From: CAYTBN01 sp964542165
GTDB taxonomy: Bacteria > Myxococcota_A > UBA796 > UBA9615 > CAYRNR01
NCBI GenBank assembly: GCA_964542165.1
Contig: CAZITQ010000001.1
Coordinates: 99,430 to 163,429, forward strand
Length of the DNA stretch: 64,000 nt
Direction: 5' to 3'
A program made the position numbers and the translations under genes. Shown piece after piece: positions 1 through 9,178 of this stretch. Positions within the stretch are counted from its first letter, which is position 1. Every line of letters begins with the position of its first letter. Below the pieces are notes generated by a model, which saw nothing but the letters and a program-made list of their open reading frames with translations, searched no databases and was not told where the DNA came from.

Positions 1-2892
1 CTGGACGTCCCCCGGGGGTGGGGTGGCTGGCGGCCGTCCAGGCGGGGGCGCCATGCCCCTCCCCTCGACCCCGTCCAGTTGCGCCAGCCACATCTCCTTG
101 AGCTCGAGGAGTTGCTGTGGCTCGTCGGGCAAGCCCTGGATCTCGGCTCGGGCCTCCCCCACCCGTCCCTGCTCCACCAGCGCCCCCGCCTTCTCGATCG
201 TCGGCTCCAGCCGGGCCTTGATTCTCGCGTTGTCCTCGGCCTCGTCGATCTGTTTGAGGATGCTGAGGCGGAAGGCCTTGGTCTCCTTGTGATCGCTGGG
301 CAACGCGTCGACGGCGGCACGAGCCCCCTCGAAGTCCTCCCCGGCGACCGCCTCCTGCACGCGGGCGACCACGCGCTCGAGGAGCCGGGACACCCGCACG
401 GATCTCTCCGCCTCGTCGAGCTGCTCGTCCCAGGCCTTCTGGACCTCGGCCAGCTCTGGGTACTCGGCGAGCTCCTCGACGATCCGCCTCGCACCGGCGA
501 AGTCCTTCTGTTTCGCCTTCTCCTCCAGCCTCGCCTGGACCGAATCGAGCTTGGCCTTGGCCTCGCCGAGCCGCATCACCGGGTCCTCGGGCGGCCGGCG
601 CGTGCGCAGGATCTCGTCGACATCCAGATCGGGGAGGTGCCTCTCGATGACCGTTCGGAGAACCCCGTGAAGGACGGCCGGGTCATCCAGGTCGGGGGGC
701 GACTGGCCGGCAGGTGTGACGATGGCCTTCTCCAACACGTCCCGGGTGATTCCGACCGTCCCGACGTGGCTCAGGAGCAACTCGTTGGCCGCGCCGAGGT
801 CCCTTCCCGGGGGCATGGCGGGCTCGGGACGGCCACCTTCCTTCCCGGCCCTGGAGAGAGCCTGGAGCATGGCCAGCATCGGTTCCGCCGAATCGTTCGG
901 CGATTTTCCCGGATCCGCGGCGGCTGAAGCCGAGGAACCCGTCGGACTCGCCCCCTGTCCCAGCAGGGACACGAGCTTCTTCAGCGCTTCCTCGGCGCCC
1001 GGCCGTCCATCGGGTTCCTCGGGCTCGTCGTCGTCCTGGCCCGGGGCCTTCGTCCACAGCGCGGTGAGGGTGCTCCCCTGCTCCGGCGTGAGGGATTCGC
1101 GTTCCCGCTCTGCCATCTCCAGGTCGGCGATCGTCTCGTCGTCGAACCCCTGGTCGCTCCGGGCCTGTCGAAATGCCTCGTCGTCGAGCACCTGGATCGC
1201 CCGGGCCCAGTCGCCGGTCCGCATCAGGTGGGCGGGCAGGTGGCGCAGGGCGTAGGACGACATCCGCCGCACGCCTGCGGAGTACTCGGCTTCGCACAGC
1301 TCGGCGAGCTTGCGGTGGCCGTGCTCGGCGAGGATCCGGTACGGCGTGCCCCGGGCGTGGCCGACCAACCAGTCGGCCAGGCTCTTGTGGAACAGTACGT
1401 GGCCATCCGCGCCGGTCTGGAGGAACTGGGAGAGAGCCGAGATGCCATCCTCCGCGTCGTAGCGACTCGCCACGGTCCGGCAGAGCAGGTCGTCGGGGAG
1501 GGGGGAACGGGCCACCACCAGCGCCTCGAGCAGGGGACGCAGCAGTTGGCGGTACTCGTCCACCTCGAACCGGTCCTCGAACATCTGGGTGTAGAGGCCC
1601 TTGGCGTCGCGCGGGAAGAGGGCCTCGGTGTCCGGCCCCTTGAAGGCGTCGAGGCCCCGTTCGGCCAACTCGTCGAGGGTCATGCTGGCGACCAGGAAGT
1701 TGCCTTCCACCGCCTCGACGATCCACCGGACCAGGGCCACCCGCTGACCGGGGTCGTCGGAGATCTCGGCCAGCTGGCCGACCCGGCTCTCGACGTAGGC
1801 GCGGACGTCGGCGAGGTTGGGCTCGGTGTCCGCCTCGATCTCGTCGACGCGGACGTGGCGGAGTGCGAAGCTCTCCTTCAGGCCCTGATCCGGCCGGCTG
1901 GTCACGATCACCCGCAGCCAGGGGGGGAAGTCCGCCACCGCATCCCGGATCGCGCGGCTCATGCCGTGGCCCTCGAGGGCGACGGCCTCGTCCAGGCCGT
2001 CCACCACGAAGACGAGCGGTTCGCTGACGTCCAGCGACGACTCCACCTGGGCCAGGGGGCCGGCGACGACCCGTCGGAAGAGGCCGCGGGTGTCCTGCCA
2101 GTCCGGCTCGGGCATGGACTCCAGCTGCCCCCGGTAGGCGGGGAACTGCAGGGCCAGCTGGTGGACCAGACCGGAGAGCCATGACTCGGGGCGGCAAGAC
2201 CGGGGCATCGACCTGCGGCATAGATGCACCCCTCGCACGTTGAGCCGCACCGACGCCTGTGCCGCGATGGCGGTCTTGCCGATGCCCGCGGCCCCCGTGA
2301 GGAGGATGACCCGGGTGTCGGGGTCGCGGACGCGCTCTCGGAGGAGGTCGAACAGCCACTCGCGCCCCACGAACTTGCCGATGTGGCGACCCAGGTCCGC
2401 GTCGAAGTCCAGACGTTCGACCCGGGTGCACCAGGGTGCGTCGTCGCCGAACTCCCGCAGCGGAGACCGCCCCGTCTCCAGGGCCGTCTGGACCTGGGCG
2501 AGGACCTCCGCGAGGGCCGCCTCGCGGTCTCCCGAGACATCGATGGCGCTCAATCGGGCGATCGGAAAGGGAGGGAGGACACCGGCGACGAAGCAGACCG
2601 GGAGGATCGGGACCTCGGTGTTCCGCGCGTGGGCCAGCTCGTCCAGGCACCAGGACTCGTGGCGGACGCTCCAGGGGGTCAGGATCGCGACCAGCAGGTC
2701 GCTGCCCTCGATGCCCGCCTGGATGCGGGTGGTGAACACTGCCCCCGCCGAGATGTCGCGCTGGTCCCACCACACCCGGTAACCCCGGCTCTCCAGCAGC
2801 GCGCACAGCTCCTCGGCCGCCTCCGCGCCGTCCCGGCGACCGTAGGAGACGAAGATCTGTTCCTTCTCGGTGCTGGGGCCAGCCTCCTCCAC
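1..2892 (-). CDS. TIR-STAND (TIR plus NACHT-like NTPase) protein, C-terminus beyond the window
   Basis: This frame is open from a GTG at 2892 to the window edge (964 codons, no stop), so the 3' end is missing. Residues 12-100 form a TIR domain: it opens IFVSYGRRDG and contains W81-C-L-D-E85-L, where Glu85 is the expected catalytic residue of TIR NADases. A STAND ATPase follows, with FVGRE (174-178), Walker A GAAGIGKT (200-207), Walker B LVFVVDGLDEA (293-303) and a VIVTSRPD sensor segment. The C-terminal half is helical, charged and probably coiled-coil; no WD40 or TPR repeat is obvious. Known TIR-STAND proteins act as intracellular sensors in anti-phage abortive defence or other cell-death signalling; the trigger here is unknown. 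The start is uncertain because no clear Shine-Dalgarno precedes the GTG. It lies 33 bp after a lipoprotein gene on the same strand. Confidence 0.85.
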   Translation of the reverse strand, partial: MEEAGPSTEKEQIFVSYGRRDGAEAAEELCALLESRGYRVWWDQRDISAGAVFTTRIQAGIEGSDLLVAILTPWSVRHESWCLDELAHARNTEVPILPVCFVAGVLPPFPIARLSAIDVSGDREAALAEVLAQVQTALETGRSPLREFGDDAPWCTRVERLDFDADLGRHIGKFVGREWLFDLLRERVRDPDTRVILLTGAAGIGKTAIAAQASVRLNVRGVHLCRRSMPRSCRPESWLSGLVHQLALQFPAYRGQLESMPEPDWQDTRGLFRRVVAGPLAQVESSLDVSEPLVFVVDGLDEAVALEGHGMSRAIRDAVADFPPWLRVIVTSRPDQGLKESFALRHVRVDEIEADTEPNLADVRAYVESRVGQLAEISDDPGQRVALVRWIVEAVEGNFLVASMTLDELAERGLDAFKGPDTEALFPRDAKGLYTQMFEDRFEVDEYRQLLRPLLEALVVARSPLPDDLLCRTVASRYDAEDGISALSQFLQTGADGHVLFHKSLADWLVGHARGTPYRILAEHGHRKLAELCEAEYSAGVRRMSSYALRHLPAHLMRTGDWARAIQVLDDEAFRQARSDQGFDDETIADLEMAERERESLTPEQGSTLTALWTKAPGQDDDEPEEPDGRPGAEEALKKLVSLLGQGASPTGSSASAAADPGKSPNDSAEPMLAMLQALSRAGKEGGRPEPAMPPGRDLGAANELLLSHVGTVGITRDVLEKAIVTPAGQSPPDLDDPAVLHGVLRTVIERHLPDLDVDEILRTRRPPEDPVMRLGEAKAKLDSVQARLEEKAKQKDFAGARRIVEELAEYPELAEVQKAWDEQLDEAERSVRVSRLLERVVARVQEAVAGEDFEGARAAVDALPSDHKETKAFRLSILKQIDEAEDNARIKARLEPTIEKAGALVEQGRVGEARAEIQGLPDEPQQLLELKEMWLAQLDGVEGRGMAPPPGRPPATPPPGDVQ

Positions 2893-2925
2893 GGGACAAA
2901 GATACGTGGAGGGACGGGTGACGGG

Positions 2926-3426
2926 CTACTCGGCGAACCCGAGAATCGCCTCTCCCTCGGCCACCAGCACGGGCTCCATGTCGGGGTCGACCTGGTCGTT
3001 GTCCCGGCGGTAGACGGCGACCTGGTAGGTGCCCTCCGGCAGGTCGACCAGGGTCACCTGGAGCTGGGTGGTGCAGTCGGATCCGGTGACGGCGTCGGGG
3101 TGGAGGTCGTCGGGCTGGACGAGGATGTCCACGTCGGTGCCCTCGACCACCTGGTAGGCCCGCAGGTCGTCGCTGCAGGGGAAGCTGGCGATGTACTGGA
3201 CCTCCAGGCGGTCCAGGTTGCCGCTGATGGCCACGGTGCCCACGTCCGGATCCTCGGGGTCGGTCTCGCCCAGGTCGGTCACGTCCATCTCGTCGACCTC
3301 GGTGGCCTCCTCCCAGCCCTCGGGGAAGAGGTCGGTCGGGCAGCCGGTGAGGACCCAGAGCGAGGCCAGGGCGGCGGTGAGGATCGTGGCGCGAAGGGCT
3401 GCAAATCGGCGGAACGTGGTGGTCAT
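2926..3426 (-). CDS. small lipoprotein of unknown function
   Basis: The 166-residue product has a basic N-terminus, a hydrophobic stretch and a lipobox-like VLTGC at residues 26-30, so it is probably a Sec-exported lipoprotein. The mature part begins with an acidic Asp/Glu-rich linker and continues into a beta-rich domain with a Cys pair (PCSDD and DCTTQ) that could form a disulfide. I do not recognise the domain. An AGGAG Shine-Dalgarno lies about 10 bases before the ATG. It sits just upstream of the TIR-STAND gene, which could be read from the same transcript. Confidence 0.75.
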   Translation of the reverse strand: MTTTFRRFAALRATILTAALASLWVLTGCPTDLFPEGWEEATEVDEMDVTDLGETDPEDPDVGTVAISGNLDRLEVQYIASFPCSDDLRAYQVVEGTDVDILVQPDDLHPDAVTGSDCTTQLQVTLVDLPEGTYQVAVYRRDNDQVDPDMEPVLVAEGEAILGFAE

Positions 3427-3506
3427 CTCTGTCTCCTCGGGTCCAGGGAGGGAGCAACTCCCGTGCCAGCTCCTGGGGCACCGGCGGCACCCGGTGTCCG
3501 GGTCGG

Positions 3507-4598
3507 TCAGGAGGACTCGGGGGGGGCGACCTCGGGGGGCGAGTCCAGCCCGGCGAGACCCTCGTGGAACCGCTTCGCCAGCGACAGGGCCCGGTCCACC
3601 ATCTCGTCCAGCCGGTCGCTGGCGAATCCCGGCACCGCCATCAGCACCGTGCCGCGGACCACCGCGGAACCGGGGTGGCCGTGCACCACCTCCAGGAGCT
3701 CGGCGCGGAGGTCGTCGTCGCGCAGCAGTATCCGGATCGTCTCGGGATCCCGGCCATGCACGGGGAGCAGGCGGTCCAGGATGGGGTCGCCGAGCTCCAG
3801 GCGTGGCGACGCGCCGGTGTACTCGGCCAGGGAGACATGGAGTCCCAGGGCATCCAGTCCGGGCACGCGGACACGGATGGCTGTGTGGGCGGGGCCCTTG
3901 TCCTCGTGGTAGCGGACCCGGACCGCCAGCGGGCCCACGTCGCCGCCTGCCCAGGGGCCACCGGGCAGTTCGGGCAGGTCCCAGCCCATCCGTTCGGCCA
4001 AGCGACGGAAGGGGCGCCCGGGTGCCCGCTCGAAGGCCTTGGCCACCACGGAGGTCTGGGTCACCCTCCGGTGCAGGTCCGCGGTCAGCTGGCCGCGGAA
4101 CGCGGCCTCCACGTGGTGTTCGGTCAGCTGGAATCTGGCACCGGCCAGGAGCACGGGCTTGAGCGAGGCCTTCACGTCCACGTCGCCCAGGATCTTCCGG
4201 GCCAGGTCCGCGTCGTTGCACTCGATGGTGCACTGCTGGTCGATGGTGGTGTCGCCGACCTGGATGTCGGCAGCCAGGATCCGCTCGATGGACTGGCGTT
4301 CGGGGGTGATCCGCAGCCGGCCGGGAACCGGCGCCTCGAGGCGCATACGGACCACCGTCAGCAGGGCGAGGGAGTCGTCGGTCTGGCCGATGCGGGTCCG
4401 GATGGTCAGGTCCCGGCCGTCCAGGCTGCCGGAGATCACCCGGTCGTCGTACGACAAGCCCTGCTGGGCGGCCCAGCTGGCCCACAGCGCCCGGGACCGC
4501 CGGCGCTCGGTGAGGGAATCGCGCGCGTACATCACCACCGCGGTCCCGACCAGCGCCAGGAACATGCCGATGGTTCCGGAGATGACGGCGACCTCCAT
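3507..4598 (-). CDS. membrane-anchored protein of unknown function
   Basis: This 363-residue protein has one N-terminal membrane segment (about residues 5-24) followed directly by a basic RRRSR stretch, which predicts an N-out, C-in anchor with a large cytoplasmic part. The remainder is a mixed alpha/beta domain with no motif I recognise, ending in a Pro/Glu-rich tail. The start is an ATG at 4598. It is 80 bp from the lipoprotein gene and 21 bp from the BNR-repeat gene, all on the minus strand. No function can be assigned from sequence alone. Confidence 0.7.
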   Translation of the reverse strand: MEVAVISGTIGMFLALVGTAVVMYARDSLTERRRSRALWASWAAQQGLSYDDRVISGSLDGRDLTIRTRIGQTDDSLALLTVVRMRLEAPVPGRLRITPERQSIERILAADIQVGDTTIDQQCTIECNDADLARKILGDVDVKASLKPVLLAGARFQLTEHHVEAAFRGQLTADLHRRVTQTSVVAKAFERAPGRPFRRLAERMGWDLPELPGGPWAGGDVGPLAVRVRYHEDKGPAHTAIRVRVPGLDALGLHVSLAEYTGASPRLELGDPILDRLLPVHGRDPETIRILLRDDDLRAELLEVVHGHPGSAVVRGTVLMAVPGFASDRLDEMVDRALSLAKRFHEGLAGLDSPPEVAPPESS

Positions 4599-4619
4599 GG
4601 GGCTCCCTCGCTCCGTCGG

Positions 4620-7247
4620 TCAGCGTACCGGAGGGGCGGGGGGGATGCACGATCCCCGGCCTCGCGGCCGACGGCGGAGGAGGGCGAGGGCGAGGCCCGG
4701 GGCCAGGGCGAGAGAGGCGCCCCGGGGTGCCCCCTCCCCGTACCCGCAGGAACAATCCCCCTCGGGGGCCGATCCCGGGTCCGAGGACGAGTCGTCGTCG
4801 TCCGGCTCCGGGGGCTCGTCGGCGGGCGGGCACCACGGACCGGATTCGTAGTCCTCCACCGCGCCGTTGGTCGTCCGGTCGCGGACCACCTCGACCGCAT
4901 CCACGACCACGGGGCCGGTGCCCACCACCCGGATCTCCAGGGTGTGAGGGCCGTCGGAACCAGCGTCGATCTCCACCGGGTGGGCGGGCTCGGTCACCCG
5001 GTCCCGGTGCAGGAGGACCTCGGCGACGAGTTCCCCGTCGAGGAACACCCGGGCCTCGCCGGCGCCCGGGAAGCGCCGGGTGAGCCAGCGGGCGGTATGC
5101 CCGGAGAACGTCATCTCCACCGCGTCACCCGGGTGTCCGCTCCGGGCCAGGGAGAGCCCGGTCCCCTCCCCCTCCACACGCTCCCAGCCCTTACCGCGGT
5201 AGCGCAGGTCGCAGGCGTCGTCCTCGAAGCGAATCAGTCGGTCCAGGAGGTGCCACTGCTCGCCATCGTCGCAGGTGAAGAAGGTCCCGTAGTGGGTGGA
5301 CACCACCAGGGCCGTGTCCCGGGGATGGTCGGGGGACGCGGCGATGCGCAGGACCGTGGATAGGAAGGGGGTCGACAGTCGCTGCCAGCTCTCGCCGGCG
5401 TCGAGGGAGCGCGCGATCCCCGGGGGATCCAGGGAGAGGAAGAGCGCTGCGGGAGCTTCGCCATCCCCGTGGGGAATCTGCTGGCCTCGAAACACCGCCT
5501 GACCGGCGCCCGTCCCCTCGTCCCAGGTCGCCACGTCGGACGTCGATCGCCAGATCCGGCCGTCGGCGGACACCGCCACCAGGCGGTCGGCCCCGCCCTC
5601 TTCCAGGGCGAAAAGGGCCACGATCTCCACGCCGTCGGGAAACTCCGTGATCGTCTCCCACTCCCCTCCCCCGGTGGTGGACTGGAGCACCGCCGCCGGC
5701 GTGGACTGCCGGGCGTACAGGGTCCCGGAGATCGCTGGTGAGAACAGCACCTCCTCGATCTGCCGCTCGGGCCAACCATCCGCGACCCACACGGCAACCC
5801 AGTGCTCCCCGCCGTCCGTGGTGCGCGAGAGCGCGGTCCGACCGAGCGAGTCGCTCGTGCCCAGGGCGTACCCCACGGGGTGATCCGCGAATCGGGGCGA
5901 GAGCACGACGTCGTGCAGCTCCTCGATCCCGGACACGTGGACCAGTTCCCAGGAGGCTCCCGCGTCCACGGACCGCAGGAGCTTGCGGGTGGCGACCATC
6001 AGCAGCAGGGGATCGTCGGGGAACTCGGGGGACGGCACGAAGGATATCGCGTAGAGGCGCTCCTGATCGGCCGCGAGCACGGACCAGGTCTCGCCGTGAT
6101 CGCGGGTCTCGTAGAGGCCCGAACCGTAGGAACCGATCCACAGGCGTGGGTCGTCGGGGAACGCCGGTGAGACGGCGAGCGCCCGGACGAAGGTCGGCCC
6201 GAGGGTGCAGATCTCTTCCCAGGTGGCGCCGCGGTCGTCGCTTCGCACCAGCCCCTCCCACGACGCCAGCAGGGTGGGCCGGTCGCCGTCGGGATCCCCC
6301 TCCAGCCGCCGATAGTGACCCCAGCTCTGGCTCTCCTGGAGGTAGCGCCAGGGGATCCCGTGGGAGCACTCTCTCCAGGACTCGCCGGCGTCGTTGCTAC
6401 AGAGCACGGCGTGGTCCTCGGTGATCCCGAGGAGCCGATCGGGCGTGAGCGCCAGGAGATCGTTGACCGACTCCTCCTGTGGGTCGCCCGGGAAGATGCT
6501 CCCGAAGTCCCAGCTCTCCCCGCCGTCGGCGCTGCGCCGGACGCGGCCGCCCGTGGTACCCAGCCAGACCCTCCCGTCCGCGGCGAAGTCCGGGGACAGG
6601 GCGAGGGAGACCGGCGTGTTGAAGGGGCCCGAGGACTCGGTCGCCATCGCGTAGCTCTCCCCACCGTCCCGGGAGATCCACAGCTGTTCATCGCCGACGA
6701 GGGCCGCCACGCAGTCGCCGCCCTCGCAGCCCTCCACCGCGACGATCCGGTGAACCGGCGCCAGGGGGCCGTCGGACGCTGGGTTCCACGACGTTCCGCC
6801 GTCGTCGCTTCGGTACAGTCCCGCCTCGGTCCCCGCGTGGAGCACGGATCCGTCCGATCCGGAGGCGGACGGCTCCACACACAGCACGGCGGACCCATCC
6901 GGTTCTCCGGTCTCGTCCCAGGTCCACCCGCCGTCCTCGCTCACGTGGAGGTGCGGGTGCACGCCGTCCGCGGCGAGCAGCACGTCCTCGCCCGCGAACT
7001 CCAGATCGTCGAGCGCCTCTCGCGCGGCTTCGGCGGCCACGAAGGCCCAGCTCCCCCCCCGATCCTCGCTCACCAGCAGGAGCCTCCGCTCGGGGTAGGC
7101 GTACTGGGCCACGATGCGCTCCCCGTCGGGCGATGCCGCCACCTCGAGGATCACGTCGTGGGGGGAGTGGGCGGACGCGGGTCGCGGTACCGGGGCGAGG
7201 ACGACCGCAGCGCAGAGGGCTGCGATGGACGGGCGTTGCGCGACCAC
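4620..7247 (-). CDS. secreted BNR/Asp-box beta-propeller protein with MYXO-CTERM-like tail
   Basis: I place the start at GTG 7247, because GGGAGG lies just upstream; an in-frame ATG at 7274 would add nine residues. An Ala-rich signal peptide ending near RPASA leads into a propeller built from about a dozen Asp-boxes (SxDxGxxW), for example SEDRGGSW, SDDGGTSW, SADGGESW, TRDHGETW and SLDAGESW, as in sialidase-like/YCF48-like folds. Sialidase activity cannot be claimed, since no catalytic Arg triad or Tyr was identified. A beta-sandwich domain follows (around LEIRVVGTGPVVVDAVEVV), then an Asp-rich linker. The protein ends with a Cys pair (DCSC), a hydrophobic segment and an RRRPR cluster, resembling the MYXO-CTERM surface-sorting tail. 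It is probably surface-exposed. Confidence 0.85.
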   Translation of the reverse strand: MVAQRPSIAALCAAVVLAPVPRPASAHSPHDVILEVAASPDGERIVAQYAYPERRLLLVSEDRGGSWAFVAAEAAREALDDLEFAGEDVLLAADGVHPHLHVSEDGGWTWDETGEPDGSAVLCVEPSASGSDGSVLHAGTEAGLYRSDDGGTSWNPASDGPLAPVHRIVAVEGCEGGDCVAALVGDEQLWISRDGGESYAMATESSGPFNTPVSLALSPDFAADGRVWLGTTGGRVRRSADGGESWDFGSIFPGDPQEESVNDLLALTPDRLLGITEDHAVLCSNDAGESWRECSHGIPWRYLQESQSWGHYRRLEGDPDGDRPTLLASWEGLVRSDDRGATWEEICTLGPTFVRALAVSPAFPDDPRLWIGSYGSGLYETRDHGETWSVLAADQERLYAISFVPSPEFPDDPLLLMVATRKLLRSVDAGASWELVHVSGIEELHDVVLSPRFADHPVGYALGTSDSLGRTALSRTTDGGEHWVAVWVADGWPERQIEEVLFSPAISGTLYARQSTPAAVLQSTTGGGEWETITEFPDGVEIVALFALEEGGADRLVAVSADGRIWRSTSDVATWDEGTGAGQAVFRGQQIPHGDGEAPAALFLSLDPPGIARSLDAGESWQRLSTPFLSTVLRIAASPDHPRDTALVVSTHYGTFFTCDDGEQWHLLDRLIRFEDDACDLRYRGKGWERVEGEGTGLSLARSGHPGDAVEMTFSGHTARWLTRRFPGAGEARVFLDGELVAEVLLHRDRVTEPAHPVEIDAGSDGPHTLEIRVVGTGPVVVDAVEVVRDRTTNGAVEDYESGPWCPPADEPPEPDDDDSSSDPGSAPEGDCSCGYGEGAPRGASLALAPGLALALLRRRPRGRGSCIPPAPPVR

Positions 7248-7291
7248 GTCACCTCCCGGTTCCCCAGGGTACAACGGTGGACGGCGCCGTC

Positions 7292-7690
7292 CTATTGCGG
7301 GGGGATCATCCCCTCCAGCGTCCGCAGGAGCTCGGCGATGTCCACGGGCTTGCCGAGGACCGCGTCCGGGCCCCGGTCCACCCCGTGGCTGCTCGTATAG
7401 GTGCCCCCGCGATCCTCGAGGATCGCATCGTGGCCGGTGAGTACCAGGATCGGGATCGTCGCCCAGCGGGGATCCCGGCGGATCCGCACCAGGAGGTCGA
7501 GCCCGGAACGGCCGGGCATCATCACATCGAGGATGATCCCCGCGGGGACCGATGTCTCCAGCTGATCCAGGGCCTCCTCGCCATCCGCGCTGGAGCGGGT
7601 GAGGTAGCCGTGGTCCTCCAGGACGGAGGTCAGGTAGGTGACCGTGTCGGGATCGTCATCGACGATCAGGATCCGGCGGCTGTCCTCCAT
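7292..7690 (-). CDS. single-domain response regulator
   Basis: A 132-residue receiver domain with no output domain. Acidic pocket residues (VDDD) are followed by phospho-acceptor Asp55 in LDVMMPG, Thr85 and Lys113 in LGKP. A roughly 15-residue insertion (EDRGGTYTSSHGVDRG) before the Lys is unusual and absent from the other two receivers in this operon. The ATG at 7690 lies inside the kinase gene, a 35-bp overlap, so translation is probably coupled. It may relay phosphate from the adjacent kinase. Confidence 0.9.
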   Translation of the reverse strand: MEDSRRILIVDDDPDTVTYLTSVLEDHGYLTRSSADGEEALDQLETSVPAGIILDVMMPGRSGLDLLVRIRRDPRWATIPILVLTGHDAILEDRGGTYTSSHGVDRGPDAVLGKPVDIAELLRTLEGMIPPQ

Positions 7691-9140
7691 CCATTCCCTC
7701 TCCCTCTCCCGTGTCCCCACCAGGCGGCCTCGTGCTGGGCCTGGCCTCCAAGGGTATGCGTACCCGGAATCGGGAGCCAGCGCCGGGTTCGGACTCCACC
7801 TCGATGGTGCCGCCGTGTTTCTCCACGATCTTGTTGGAGATGAAGAGCCCGAGACCGGTGCCCTTGATGCCCTTGGAGGAGAAGAACAGCGAGAAGATCT
7901 TCTCACGGGTCTGGCGGTCCATCCCGATGCCGTTGTCCTCGATGTCGAAGACCATCCACGGCTCGGAACGACGGACGCGGAAGCGAACCTTGGAGTCGGA
8001 CTCGTGCCGGTCCGCCCGGCACGCCTCCAGGCTGTTCTCGACGATGTTGAGGAGCATCGCCCGCATGGCCTGCCGGTCCCCTTCGAAGGACCCCAGATCG
8101 TCGGGGATGTCCAGCTCCAGGGTCACGTCCAGGTCTCCGGCCTTCTTGCGGACGATCTCCCGGACCTCGCCGGTGAGCTCGCTGGCGTCGATGTCCATCA
8201 CGTCCAGGTCCCGGTCCTTGGCGTAGTACAGGATGTCCTGCACCATGCTCCGGATCCGGTCCACGTTGCGCTGGACCATCTCCCAGCCCTTCTCGACGCG
8301 CTCAGGGTTCTCCTTGGCGAAACCGGTGTTCACCAGGTAGATCCCGCCGTCCAGGCCGGTGAGCAGACCCTTGATTCCGTGGGAGATCGATCCCACCAGC
8401 AGGCCGATGGAGGTCAGCTGATCCTGGAGCGCTCTGAGCTGGGTGATGTCCGTGGACATCTCGATCACCGCAATGACCTCGCCCGACGCGTTGGTGATCG
8501 GGGCCGTGGTCGCCAGCACGTTGATCTTCTGCCCATCCGGCCCCGTCACGACCTCCTCGTGGGAACGGGTCTCCCCATCCTCGAAGGTCTTGATCGCGGG
8601 ACAGACCAAACACTGCTCCTCGCGGTGCTTGTAGACCTCGTAGCAAAGACGGCCGACCGCCGGTCCGAAGGCTTCACGGAAGGCCCGATTCGCGTTCTGG
8701 ATCACCAGATCGCGCCCCTGCACGGTGAGGTAGCACGGGACCTCTTCGAACAGCCTCGAGAGCCGTGTCCGGCTGTGCTCGAGCTGCTGCTTGAGGTGCC
8801 GCATTCCGGAGATGTCCGTATGCATCTCCATGACCGCCTTGACCTCGCCGTCGGCGTCTCGCAGCGGCGTGGTGTGAACCATCACCGGGATCGACCGACC
8901 GTCGAGGGTGGTGAGCGTCTTCTCGCAGGCGTGGCTCCGTCCGTCGTCGAAGGTGCGCTTCACGGGACAGTCGAGGCAGCGGGTTTCGCGCCCCTTGTAG
9001 GCCACGTAACAAAACGTGCCCTCCCGGTCGCCGAAGTCCTCGCGGAAGCGGCGGTTGCTGTCGACGATGCGGTACTCCCGGTCCTGGACGGACAGGTAGC
9101 AGGGCATCTCCTCGAAATAGTGATCGCGGTCCACGGGCAT
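7656..9140 (-). CDS. soluble hybrid-free sensor histidine kinase with two Cys-rich PAS domains
   Basis: No membrane segment is present, so this is a cytoplasmic sensor. Two PAS domains (about 5-110 and 128-235) share the same Cys pattern: a CYL at the start, CYxxYK and then CxxCP (C14, C44, C55, C58; C136, C166, C177, C180). This suggests metal, Fe-S, heme or thiol redox sensing, which is inference. The kinase core has His254 in SISHGIKG (where SHE is more usual), an N box NIVENSLEA, DNGIGM and GTGLGL. I chose ATG 9140 because a GGAGGG lies 7 bases upstream; 9146 and 9158 are alternatives. It is embedded among three receiver genes and downstream of a TmcBC/DsrMK-like complex, so it may sense the state of that electron-transfer system. 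Confidence 0.92.
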   Translation of the reverse strand: MPVDRDHYFEEMPCYLSVQDREYRIVDSNRRFREDFGDREGTFCYVAYKGRETRCLDCPVKRTFDDGRSHACEKTLTTLDGRSIPVMVHTTPLRDADGEVKAVMEMHTDISGMRHLKQQLEHSRTRLSRLFEEVPCYLTVQGRDLVIQNANRAFREAFGPAVGRLCYEVYKHREEQCLVCPAIKTFEDGETRSHEEVVTGPDGQKINVLATTAPITNASGEVIAVIEMSTDITQLRALQDQLTSIGLLVGSISHGIKGLLTGLDGGIYLVNTGFAKENPERVEKGWEMVQRNVDRIRSMVQDILYYAKDRDLDVMDIDASELTGEVREIVRKKAGDLDVTLELDIPDDLGSFEGDRQAMRAMLLNIVENSLEACRADRHESDSKVRFRVRRSEPWMVFDIEDNGIGMDRQTREKIFSLFFSSKGIKGTGLGLFISNKIVEKHGGTIEVESEPGAGSRFRVRIPLEARPSTRPPGGDTGEGEGMDGGQPPDPDRR

Positions 9141-9178
9141 GGCCATGCCCTCCAGCATAGTCCCAGTGGGTGGGTGGG

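Noticed and set aside
683..3490. A long minus-strand open frame rich in Arg/Pro/Gly across the TIR-STAND and lipoprotein genes
   Set aside because: Its composition is typical of an off-frame reading of GC-rich DNA; the real frame, with TIR and Walker motifs, is the one opening at GTG 2892.
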